Source: Ilyonectria destructans (Eukaryota; Ascomycota; Sordariomycetes; Hypocreales; Nectriaceae). From it: 64,000 nt of DNA. The stretch lies in assembly GCA_020740775.1 (NCBI GenBank), contig JAHEWK010000015.1:124001-188000 (forward strand), given 5' to 3'. Below are positions 9,594 through 19,759 of this stretch, piece by piece (positions within the stretch are counted from its first letter, which is position 1; each line of letters starts with the position of its first letter). The translations under genes and the position numbers were made by a program. The notes beneath the pieces were generated by a model. That model worked only from the letters and a program-made list of their open reading frames with translations, was not told the origin of the DNA and did not search any database.

Positions 9594-12316
9594 TTATGAA
9601 GGCTCCGTCCAGTTGACCTGGTCCATAACCTGTCCCGCGGTTGGGTGCATGTACGTAATTCTCAACCGTAGTCGTAGAGGCTAAGACAAAGGTTAGCGAA
9701 CTGTACCGAACCAAGCACTCATAAAGATGAAAACTTACCCCCTTACACCCAGAGACTCTCATCGTCTGGGTAGCTTCGGCCCCAGGCATGAGGTCCGAGG
9801 AGGAGATGCTCAGTAACTGCAGCTTCTGAGACTTGGGAACGGCGGCCTGCAGGCCCACGTTGGACAATGTCGCCGTCCCACTGTTGCGGAACTTGGCAAT
9901 GGCCTGGATCATGCCCTCGGCGTTCCGCTGGATCTGGAACGTCAGGTTAAGATCATTGGCATCGTAACAGGGAATTCCAGCAGGCGTCTGAGGGGTCTGG
10001 GGCTGGGGCGACGCGGCCGATACCGGTGACATGAGATCGAGGTTCGATGAAGGCGCCGGGGAGGCTGTTGATGGCTCGGCTCCGAAGAGATCCATGATGG
10101 ATGAGACATTGGACTGCAGGGGCGGCGGGGAGGTGGAGGAGGGGGCGGGAGAGGTAGCGCCGCCAAGGATATCGGCAAGGAGATCGGTGTTGGTCGTCGA
10201 AGGTGCGTTGGAGGGGGTGGCAGCGGGCGAGTCCATGATGTCGAGAAGGTCCTGCTCTGTCGGCTTGATGACGCGAGATTTCCGGTTGGCAGCCTTCTTC
10301 TTGGTAGGGGCCGCACCAAGAACTCGGGACTCCTCCTTGATCTGTGGAACGGGCATCTTCTCGAGCACGCCCCTTCGGACTTGGTCAAATTGGAAGAGGT
10401 TTCCATACTCGACTGCTCGCTGCTGCACCTCGACGTCCAGGCTGGTCTGGTTGTGCTGCATCAGGCGTCGAATCCTCTCAACCTGAGAAGCATCCGAGAA
10501 TCGAGTGGTCAGCTTCATGAGGGCAGTAATGATGTACTCGGTCGACACTTGAGTTGCATAGGCACTGTTCAAGATGAGCGAGAACAGGTCAACAATTTCG
10601 GACTCCTTGACCACCTGAACCAGCTCCTCTTCCTCATACTGGCCACCCTTGAGGAGGGCGTCCGAGTACTCGCCAATGCACCAAGCTCCGGCTTGTGTCA
10701 AGCTCTCCTGAGTAATGTCCTTCTTGAGGTTGACATACAGCTTCTGCACCGCGTAGGTCTGGAGCTCGGTGGTCGTTGCGACAAGTCGGACAAACGACGA
10801 CAGGATCTGCTCCTTGACATAATTACCAGCCAGCGACATGACGCGCAGCATCGTGTCGAAATGCCATCGCTTGTTGGGTGAGAATTTGTCAGCCGCAATG
10901 CCAATTTGGCTCGTCATGGTAGGCTTGAACTCGTTGTCCGCTACCTCCAGGAAAGCCAAAAGCTCACGGATTAGAACTCGGACGTTGCTCTCATTGATCA
11001 GGGTGAAGCTGAGGTCCAGGGCGCGGCGTCGAATACTAATATCGGGATCCCGCAGACACTCCAAGATGGTGTTTCGGTGTCTCTGCACAGCATTGGGCTC
11101 GATCGCAACCACCCTGATGAGGGTGTTGAGGGCCACATATCGAATGTTGTTGTCCCGGTTGGTGAGGAATTTACCCAGAATGTTGACACCGAGAACCCTC
11201 AGGCCGGAGTCGGCCTCGATATCCAGAATGGTGCGAACAGCCTCGTACAGGATCGAGTTGCCAACATTCTTGGAGGATTCGGTGTTGGTGGCGACTTGCG
11301 CCAGGATATCGTTGATCTGTTCACTGGTCTCGGCGTCTCCCACAGCCAAGACTCGCAACAGGTGCAGGATCTTGACCTGCAGGAAGGGGTCGGTGATGCC
11401 AGTAACGTCATGCTCAGGTGCGTATCCCGACGTCGCCAGTCCCTTGAGAGTCCGAACCAGCCCCGGAACGAAGGATCTGAACTTCTCGACGATCCCTTCC
11501 TCGCCACCCTCCTCCTCGTCAGCCTCGCACAGGCTGGTAACCAAGGTCAATCCACACAGCAGAACACCGTGGTTTCGGTCCGAGAGGAGCTGCGTTGCCT
11601 TCTCCAGGAAATGCTCCTGGAGGTCGGGGACCTTGCGAGTTATCCGCATGGCGCAGAGAGCGGCCTTTCGTCTGATATAGGGGTTGGAGGTAGAGACGAG
11701 GTTCTCGATTTCGGGGAAGAGGTCTCGCGACATCTCGATCGAGGCAATGTTGCCCAGCGTGCAGAGCGCGAGGCCGACGACATATTGGTTGGAGTGGCCC
11801 AGGTCACTAGATTCGATGTTAGCGATGCAGCGGCCACCTTAGCCACGGATTGGGCATACTTCTTGAGCGAGTTGGTTACCAGCGTCAGGACCTCTTGGTT
11901 TTCGTCAAGCAGCAAACTCGTGGCCAGATGTCCTAGGCGCTTGTCGGCGAATCGGGGGGATGCTAGGAGCTTCAAGCACTCGATCTGTCCGAAATGGGTT
12001 CGCTCTCCGAGTGTAAAGAGGTAGAGGAGTTTCGCAACGTTGTTTCGACTATTCCAGGCCTGTCAGCGCGAGCCCCGTGGCCGGGTATTGAGGCCATGCT
12101 ATCATGGGCACCTACCGGGTGTTAGGGTCGTGGCTCTCCTCCCTGAAGCTTGCACGGATGGCAGCGCTCTCCTTTTGGATGACGGCTCGTTCGTCGGCAA
12201 TCGTCTTGGCCGCACGCACATTGCGGATGAACTGTTTCACTGTAGTACCGGAAGTATCAGCGGCTATCCCGTGGCCCTAGAGCGGGGGAGGTCGGCGTGG
12301 CCATACAAGAACTCAT
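9594..12316 (-). CDS. APL4: AP-1 clathrin adaptor complex gamma subunit
   Basis: Five exons on the minus strand: 12316-12307 (10 nt), 12239-12116, 12048-11860, 11806-9739 and 9680-9594. Spliced length is 2478 nt, 825 residues, normal for fungal gamma-adaptin. The start MSSL is split by the first intron and joins to [19 protein letters not shown]. The adaptin N-terminal solenoid fills the first 580 residues ([30 protein letters not shown]). A Pro/Ser-rich hinge follows with DLL- and SIMDLFG-type clathrin or accessory-protein motifs. The gamma-ear domain forms the last 120 residues and ends in DQVNWTEPS. The protein is a large subunit of AP-1, sorting cargo between trans-Golgi and endosomes with clathrin. 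A clathrin light chain gene lies 11 kb away. Confidence 0.95.
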
Positions 12317-12956
12317 CTTGGGGAGCAGGACGACCCGGCGATTGGGCCGCCTTGTGAGTGTTGTCCAGGGGATGCGACGGCGAGTTGTAGGGACAGCGAG
12401 ATCGCCAAAAGCTCAATCAGCTCCAGGAGAAACCAAGGAGCTAGACGAGGGTCGAGATGGGCGGGCGGGTTGGCGGTATTTGAGGAGTGTTCCCCTTACT
12501 CAAGGCAGCTGTATAACGCAGGTTGCGCCTCCACGGGTCACTCACTGACGGTGTGTGCTGTGGTGCTGCGGCGGCGGCGGACACATTTCAACGTGGGGCA
12601 CTGGCCGAGAGAGCCAAGCCAACCCCTAAGTACGTACCTCCCAGACTGGCCCAGCTGAGTGGACTGGCTAACACAGATTGAGCCCGGAAAAAGCAACGGC
12701 CCGTGCACCACTAATCTTCAGCATCCAATGGACATGCATCGCGATTAGAAGCCGACGAAGTCATGGAGCCAAGTAATTAACTGATGTTTACTATGTACAT
12801 CAGTAGAAACAAACATGACCATAATGATAGACACATGCTAATTCATACAAAGGTCTGATATACTTCTTCCAGACCTGATAATCCCTCCTTTTTTTTTTCC
12901 CCTTTTCCACTCCAGTGTGTGTGGCTTCGCATACAACCACCATTAACGCCATTAAC
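12317..12956. other. Intergenic region: AP-1 gamma promoter and GH47 3' flank
   Basis: Upstream half is GC-rich with GTACGTAC at about 12631. Downstream half is AT-rich with a T tract at about 12888-12898. No gene supported. Confidence 0.5.
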
Positions 12957-14821
12957 TTACACGTCGAGACGCATGAATGGGTGTGCCTCTGTGTTCAGCA
13001 CCCACTTGTCCAGACTCACCACATCAAACTCGCTAAAGATTAGGTAAAAATACTTGAGCGTCTCTGCCAGCCAGAAGCTTTCCATGCTGTCCATCATGAC
13101 TGGCTCCTTCTTAGTGACATCATTAAGCGCAGATGCCGCAATCTCAGTCCGAGTCAACGCCTCGATCCGCTCGAACATATCCCATGCTTTGTCCATCCAT
13201 TTGGGGTCGCCAGTCAGTCGGTACAGGATGAAGATGGATTCGATGGCTTCCGGTCGCAGGATGAACTTCGGGTCGCCCACAGCCGACATACCCTTGGGAA
13301 TATTGTGCCTGTCAGCAACCTCCTGAGGCGTGGGCTTTTTCCAGCCTTCCGGCTTCTTCATCCCAGTTGGCGGTGTAAATTCATTTGGATTTTGAGCCTC
13401 GATAGCCTTGAGCCATTTTGCCTCATCCCAGTCACAGGCTTTCGGGTCAGAGGACTCCATGTCACCGCAGGAGACAAAGCTGAACACCTCAGGGCCAAGT
13501 CCGGTCTCGGTTGCATTGTATGCCCAGACGCAGCCCTCGGTCAATTGAATAGCGACCTCGAGGTCTTGTGGCTGGTCAAAGAGGCGGCTGGCCAGTCCTA
13601 CCATACCTCCGGCGAAGCAGGTCAAGTGCTGGCCTCGATAGACCTCGGTGAATTTGGGCTTTTCTCCAGGCAAGTCGGTGATCACGAAGTCGCCCGAGAT
13701 CAAAATTGGCTCCTTCCAAGGAGTGAGCGCCTTCCGAAACAAGTTCTTCTTGGCGACGGGGAGAAATTGTTCGTACAACTTCCGCGGTTGTTCGAGCTGC
13801 CCTCCGAGAAGAAGATATTGCTTTGGGAGATACTCGTACAGCGAGTCCGACATGCCTCCGAGGGTGAAATCCGTGCCTGCATGGAAGGCCGGTGTATATG
13901 CATCAATTTCCACGGGCCACATGCCTGGCAGGCGCGAATTAAGCTGGGACGCTTCAAACTCGTCCCCAATCCTCTTGATGGCATCATAATACTTCATGTC
14001 ACCGGTCAAGTGGGACAGCTTGGTCAACTCGAGACTCATGGATCCCATCTCGGAGACGAGCACATGCTGGCTAGCAACCTGCTTCTTGCCATATACATAT
14101 CTGTAACAAGGGTTAGTAATCGGCACCGTCGACATGTTAGACAAAGTTCTCACTGCTTCCAATCCCATCGGGTGACCGGCATGTGGTTAGGGGTGTCGAA
14201 AGCACACATGAGCAGGTCGCCGACCTCGACAGCCTTCTTTAGAAGCGCGGGGTGAGTCTTGCCGCTGATCTCATAGGCTGATAGAAAACCTCCGAGGTAG
14301 CGGATGTTGGTTTCAAAGATATTGATAAGGGGAATGGCGCTTGTCGAAAAGTCGATACCCTGGGCTGCGGCGACAGCCTTTATGAATTCATCCTTCATGT
14401 CCATAATCCACAACGAGTCGAGAGAATCGACCAGTGTGGCAGCCCAGCCGCCGAAGGGATCCTTGGCCTTGCCTGTGAGGGGTGTCACCTCATCATGCAT
14501 CCAGGCGTAGTATGAGTAACCCTTCCAGCTATGCTCGAAGCTCTTCTTGACGGCATTGAGTCGGGACAAACGAAGCTCCCGGGCAGCGGTGCTCTCAATG
14601 GGAGTGATTGCCTGGATCTGAGGTATCGTCACACCTTTGCGCCCCGATGGGATAGCAGCGACCTTCTCGACGGGATACTTCGCGGGCCGTCGCGCCCACG
14701 AATGAGGTCCTGGGCCGGCCAACGGATCTCCCGAGCCGAAGGAATCCCGCAGATACCAGAAGCAGAGAAGCCAAACTGCCGCCACAATCAGCCAGAGGCG
14801 ACCGCGCCGGAGGCCAGACAT
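12957..14821 (-). CDS. Glycoside hydrolase family 47 alpha-1,2-mannosidase (type II membrane protein)
   Basis: Two exons on the minus strand, 14821-14154 and 14100-12957, with a 53-nt intron, give 603 residues. A short cytosolic stretch and one hydrophobic segment (about residues 8-24, LWLIVAAVWLLCFWYL) form a signal anchor. The catalytic domain shows GH47 hallmarks: WKGYSYYAWMHDEVTP, DPFGGWAATLVDSLDSLWIM, NIRYLGGFLSAYE, EMGSMSLEL, FAGGMVGL, ILRPEAIESIF and the terminal Ca-coordinating block LNTEAHPF. The family trims alpha-1,2-linked mannose from N-glycans in the ER or Golgi; at this length and topology it could be an ER mannosidase I or Golgi class I enzyme. Residues between about 450 and 500 form a charged, Pro-rich insert. 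Expression signals are not obvious. Confidence 0.94.
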
Positions 14822-16304
14822 TTGCGGCGGTGGACGGGGCTAGGGCTGTGGAAGAGACTCGTGGGACGCGGGAGGGACGCTTACATCTCAGCCCGAAGAT
14901 GCAAGATGGGGATTTGGCAAAGCAACCTTCAGATGGTGAGTGTGAGTTGTCAAAGTCGGGGGGCGTCAGCCTTCTCTCCCTTGCGGCTGAACCTTACGAG
15001 ACTAGCAGGTCCCAGGAGGGGAAGCCTAAGGTAACTCCTCGTGTCACGCCGCCGGATTGTGGCTGAGGGGACTCACTGAAACCATGAAATTACAGCGAGG
15101 GGGGTAGCCTAACACGTGCAGGTACACTGCTCATCAGAGCTGGAGACAGAACTTGACCGTCATCAACCCATGTAGAGCCGGAGGATGAGATACGACGCGG
15201 ATACAAGCATGATACGAGCGCGTCAGCTGTGCCCCTCCGCTTCTCATGCGCTCACAGGCTCACGGCTCCAGCATGGCAGGGAACGGAGCAAGGGCCGATC
15301 CGCTACTTCAACCACCCATGGCCCTCCAAGGCCAGAACCCCAGCACCCCCAACGCCATCCCTCAGCGCCATCCCCATCCCTAGCCCTCTCCGCCTCGTGT
15401 GGGAACCGCTCTGGCTCTCCATTTGCGAGAGAATGTTTGTTTTTTAGCTATTGATTCCCGGGGCTCTCAATAGCGCCGTTGCAAGCTGACAGGCGCGGAC
15501 TTTGTGCTGCACGGGCTAACCTGGTCAGGCTCGTTGTTTCTCAGGCCAGATCGCAACAACAATCGCTTACCCCAGGCCCCTGAATCCAGAGCGACGCCGC
15601 GCGCCGCACGTACCGTTCGAGGCTATCCATCATTGTTCTGCAGAATAAGCAGCCAAGCCAGGCCGAGGTCCAGTTAAAATACGAAAACAGGGAATACTAA
15701 TTACAACGACGGCTAAAGAGCAGCCCGCCCCCAAAACCAGGTGCCCTGGCTGTAGGGCTGATGTACGTACTCTGCACCGACGGGGATCATGCTGGTGGTG
15801 AGCTCTTTTGTTGACCGCTCACTGCCCCTCAGTCACAATTATGCTCGGCGTTATCGCAACCCAACCTATGAGAGTCCGATGAAGCTCTGCCTTCGGCGTC
15901 TTGTCATCGGCGATGACTCGCAGTCAAGCTGTTGTACATGCATCAAGTTTCTCACGTACGCACACTCACGCACACTCACGCACACACAGATACTGGGTAC
16001 TCAATCCCGAGTTGAAAGATCGCTCTGTTGTCATGAGCCACGGCCATACAGCCATCGCACAATAGGGCGGTGGAGAAATAAGCGAACACGGAGACCAAGC
16101 CATTCCTCACAACATCAACCCAGCTAGTCGTAGATGCCTCCCGAATCGCTTGCAATTTTGCCATTATAAACGCACAAGATTTCCCGTGGCCTCCCGGACA
16201 TCCTGCACACTAGCAACCCACCCCGTCGTTCCATCAGTAGACGGCGGGGGTGCAGAAATGGCGCGGCCGAGTGATGGGTTGTTCGGGTATCAAAGTATCA
16301 TCAC
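14822..16304. other. Intergenic region between GH47 and calmodulin genes
   Basis: 1.5 kb with no supported gene. It holds the GH47 promoter, a CACGTG at 15113-15118, a GTACGTAC near 15771, a decamer tandem repeat at 15961-15988 and, near the end, the calmodulin 3' untranslated region. Confidence 0.5.
15961..15988. repeat. Short tandem repeat, unit CACACTCACG
   Basis: Two full copies of a 10-bp unit followed by a degenerate CACACACA tail, downstream of the calmodulin gene. No coding potential. Confidence 0.7.
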
Positions 16305-17336
16305 TTACTTCTGCATCATAAGCTGGACGAACTCGTTGTCTGGTAATCGGGTTAGCGATAAGGCGTCCAGCCAGGTAAGCGAGGGGTAGATAACTCACAA
16401 TCAATGCGGCCGTCACCATCCTGGTCAGCCTCTCGGATCATCTCGTCAACCTCGTCGTCGGTAAGCTTCTCGCCGATGGAAGTCATGACGTGACGCAGCT
16501 CAGCGGCAGAGATGAAGCCGTTGTTATCACGGTCGAAGACCTGTAATGGGAAATCAGCATGGCAAGTAACCAAAAGGCTATGTCCCTTGCGCACGAACCT
16601 TGAAAGCCTCTCGGATCTCCTCCTCGGAGTCGGTATCCTTCATCTTGCGCGCCATCATGGTGAGGAACTCTGTAATAATCGGGTTAGCTTGCAACGGTCC
16701 TACGCAAAGAGGGCGTTGGTATAAAGACGCACCAGGGAAGTCGATGGTGCCGTTGTTGTCGGCGTCGACCTCGTTGATCATGTCCTGAAGCTCAGACTCG
16801 GAGGGGTTCTGGCCCAGGGAGCGCATGACGGTGCCGAGCTCCTTGGTAGTGATCTGGCCTAGAGTGAAATGTTTAGTTGGCCGTCATGGATTCAATTCGC
16901 ATCGAAGGACTTGTATATGATGGGCAGGTGATGTTGAGTAGATCGAGACTGGGATCGGGCGGACGCCACCTTGGAGAGGCGCTTGCGTAACGGGGAGCAT
17001 CACTCACCATCGCCATCCTTGTCCTACGGGAGGGCGTTAGCAACGATTCCAACAAGCCCGGGGGCGGGACGAAGAAAGGGAGTGGGACTTACAAACAGGG
17101 AGAAAGCCTCCTTGAACTCGGAGACCTGCTCTTCGGTGAGGGAGTCGGCCTATGGTGATGATCGGGTCAGTGGCGGGTTCGAAACGCGGCATCATCAGCA
17201 CCAGCCAGCAGCCCGCCCCTCCCAACCGCCTGGCGGGGTCGACAACGGGCGGCAACAGCGCAGAATCAGGGGAAAGCGAAAGCTGGAGACTGGCGACGAG
17301 AATGCCACGCAAAGCAAAGGGCTAGGCACTCACCAT
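16305..17336 (-). CDS. cmd1: Calmodulin
   Basis: Seven exons on the minus strand: 17336-17334 (ATG only), 17149-17093, 17023-17008 (16 nt), 16858-16733, 16669-16599, 16540-16399 and 16339-16305. Together they make 450 nt, exactly 149 residues, the invariant calmodulin length. The product reads [17 protein letters not shown] and continues through four EF-hands; loops begin DKDGDGQ, DADNNGT, DRDNNGF and DQDGDGR, each with the Asp/Asn ligands and a closing Glu. It ends VQLMMQK. The first intron (184 nt) follows the ATG directly, and a 16-nt microexon encodes part of the first calcium loop, so simple gene callers would miss this gene. Calmodulin transduces calcium signals to calcineurin and kinases; a single essential copy is usual in ascomycetes. 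Confidence 0.97.
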
Positions 17337-18320
17337 GTTGGGCAGCGGCGGTAGCAAAGGGGAGAGGTAAGTGGTTGGTGGGTGTAGATCGCAGGAGGAG
17401 GATGACTTGGATAAGTTGTGAAGTCGCGGGGTTCCTGGCCAAGAAAGTCGGACCTTTTCGCGGGTGAGCTTCGTGGGGACACTGGACACAGGACTGGATA
17501 CCAGCACGAGTCTGGCGGGGAGGACGGCGAATGGATGGGACGGATGCGTTCAGGGGACACAGATAGGTACCTTAGGCATACCGCCAGTGCACAATCGCTC
17601 CACTGGAGCCCCTAGCCACCCACTAACGACCAGTAACGGGCGGCACAAGGCAGCTACGACGACAACTGCAACCCCCAGCGGCCCAGCCACACTGAAATGA
17701 GGGAGAGGTGTCGACTGCCATGGAATGAATTGGAGACGGCGCACTGTCCGTCGCACTGCCACGCAGCTTATTTCCAGGGGGTGTAGCAGGCCACGGGCGG
17801 GGCACAGGGGGCTTGACATGGCGGCGGGGATTACCGAGGGTTACCTTAGCCCACCTGAGGGAACTGCTCGGCAGTGGGCCCGCTGCCACAGTTCCTAAAC
17901 TAGCACTGTGCGGCTACCTCCTGACGTCCCTCACAAGCCCCCAAACCCCAGCCCCAGCATTTACCAGATGGAGCCCGTGATTCCAAAACTGTCCCTTCGA
18001 GTCTGAGGCTTATTAGGTACGTACCTGCGCACTGTTCTCAGCGACCAAGTGGTGCTCTAGTGGACACTCTGGAGGGTCCCCTCCCCTGTCGCCATCTCGC
18101 CAGTGTGTCGTAATGCAGCGAGCCGGCCAACAGCAGCATCAACCCGCTTCCGACCCGTCTCCATTCGCGATCCGATCCATCCTCCACCAAGCTCCTCCAT
18201 GACGACGCCCAACACCTCGACGACCGTCCCATGACGCTCCCTCTGCGAACTGACTTACACCATCTCTCCTCTCATCTCTACTCACCCTGACGGTCGCCAC
18301 GATCACCGCTTGCGTCCGCC
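17337..18320. promoter_or_regulatory. Divergent promoter region, calmodulin / Tlg2
   Basis: 984 bp separate the two start codons. The calmodulin side is rich in CT tracts on its coding strand. A 12-bp perfect palindrome, AGGTACGTACCT, lies at 18015-18026. No gene is supported inside; the short open frames have no recognisable composition. Confidence 0.55.
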
Positions 18321-19503
18321 ATGTGGCGAGACCGCACTAACCTGTATGTTTGACTGGCTGCCTCCAACCCTCCAAACCCCCATCCTATCGCCATTGACCA
18401 CTGGCGTTCCCGCTGCTGACTCTCTTTGGCTTCAAAGATATATCTCCTACCGGCAGTCGTATGCGCACCATCCCACGCAGCGGAGACCCTACGGAGCCGG
18501 CGCGTCGGGGGCCGGTGCCTTGGCCGATACCTACTCCAGCAGCAACTATGCGCACGAAGATCGCCGCGGCCTGCTGTCGGCCGGCGCATTCGACGACGAT
18601 GGCGATACCGTAATTGAGATGGACCTGCTTCCCCCACGCTGGGCCGACATTTCCGACGAGATCACTGACCTGCTCACCAACATCGCTACCAAGAGCCAGA
18701 GCCTCGAGAAGCTGCATCAGAAACATGTCCTTCCGGGCTTCAATGACGACGACGCCAAGCGCGCCGAGGAGACCCAGATCGAGAAGCTCACCCAGGAGAT
18801 CACTAAGGGCTTCCATGACTGTCATCGATGTATCCAGCAGGTCGAGCAGATGGTGCGCGAGTCGAAGGAGTCGGGTACCATCAGCAGGGCCGAGGAGACC
18901 ATGGCCAAGAATATACAAATCTCCCTTGCCACAAGGGTCCAGGAAGCGAGCGCCAGCTTTCGAAAGAAGCAGAGCGCATACCTCAAAAGTACAGTCTCCC
19001 GTCTCACTCCGTCCCTCTCAAAGGCTTGTTTTAACTGATATCTAGAGCTCCGTGGCATGGGCGGGCTTGCCTCCCCGACTCCCGGATCCAGCACGCCTCA
19101 GCCTGGCTCCTACTTCGATCCGTCCCTTCAGGAATCCGACGCCGACCGCTCGTTCTCCCAATCCACCCTACAGCAGGCCACCCAGCAAAGAATGCTACAC
19201 TCCAACGACGCTGCTATTGCCCAGCGCGAGCAAGAGATCGAGGACATCGCCCAGGGCATCATTGATCTGTCTGATCTGTTCCGCGACCTCCAGACCATGG
19301 TCATTGACCAGGGCACCATGCTCGACCGCATCGACTACAATGTCGAGCGCATGAACACGGATGTCCAGGCGGCCGAGAAAGAGCTCAAGGTGGCATCTGG
19401 CTACCAACAGAAGTCGACCAAGAGGAAGATTATCCTTCTCTTGATCCTCCTCATCGCCGGCTTGTTCATCCTTCTCATGATCAAGCCCAAGAAGCACGAC
19501 TGA
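18321..19503 (+). CDS. TLG2: Tlg2 / syntaxin-16 family t-SNARE
   Basis: Three exons, 18321-18343 (23 nt), 18438-18988 and 19046-19503, give 343 residues. The start MWRDRTNLYISYRQSY is the conserved syntaxin-16/Tlg2 N-peptide, which binds the SM protein Vps45. A helical Habc region follows (about 75-200). The SNARE helix lies near residues 250-310 with EIEDIAQGIIDLSDLFRDL and the zero-layer Gln in the MVIDQGTMLDRIDYN stretch. One C-terminal transmembrane segment (KIILLLILLIAGLFILLMI) ends in KPKKHD. The protein acts at the trans-Golgi network and early endosomes in membrane fusion. Splice joins restore the frame at both introns. Confidence 0.95.
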
Positions 19504-19759
19504 AACGTTCAAAGGATCGACTATGTCAGGATACCCACCGTCGTCCCGAACCCGCGATCTCTTTTTTTTTTTTTTTGGTAAAACTGGTCCCTGTGTCCCT
19601 CGCGGGTTAAATTTGCTGTTGAGCAAAGGTGCAACTTGCCTCTCAACCTGGAGAGCCCCCTATATGCATGTACCAATACAATGTAAAGCACTTGATGAAG
19701 GACATGTCCCTGATGTAATTGGAGTCACGGGGTTTTTTATTAGTAATATTTCACTTGCA
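19504..19759. other. Convergent 3' ends, Tlg2 / PPR-like gene
   Basis: 256 bp with a 17-base T run at about 19560-19576 in the Tlg2 3' flank. No other feature. Confidence 0.5.

Noticed and set aside
10838..12024. Long plus-strand open frames opposite AP-1 gamma (up to 315 codons)
   Set aside because: They lie on the antisense of a confident adaptin gene; their openness follows from its codon bias, and composition is not protein-like.
13305..14255. 316-codon plus-strand frame opposite the GH47 mannosidase
   Set aside because: Antisense shadow of a well-supported enzyme gene.
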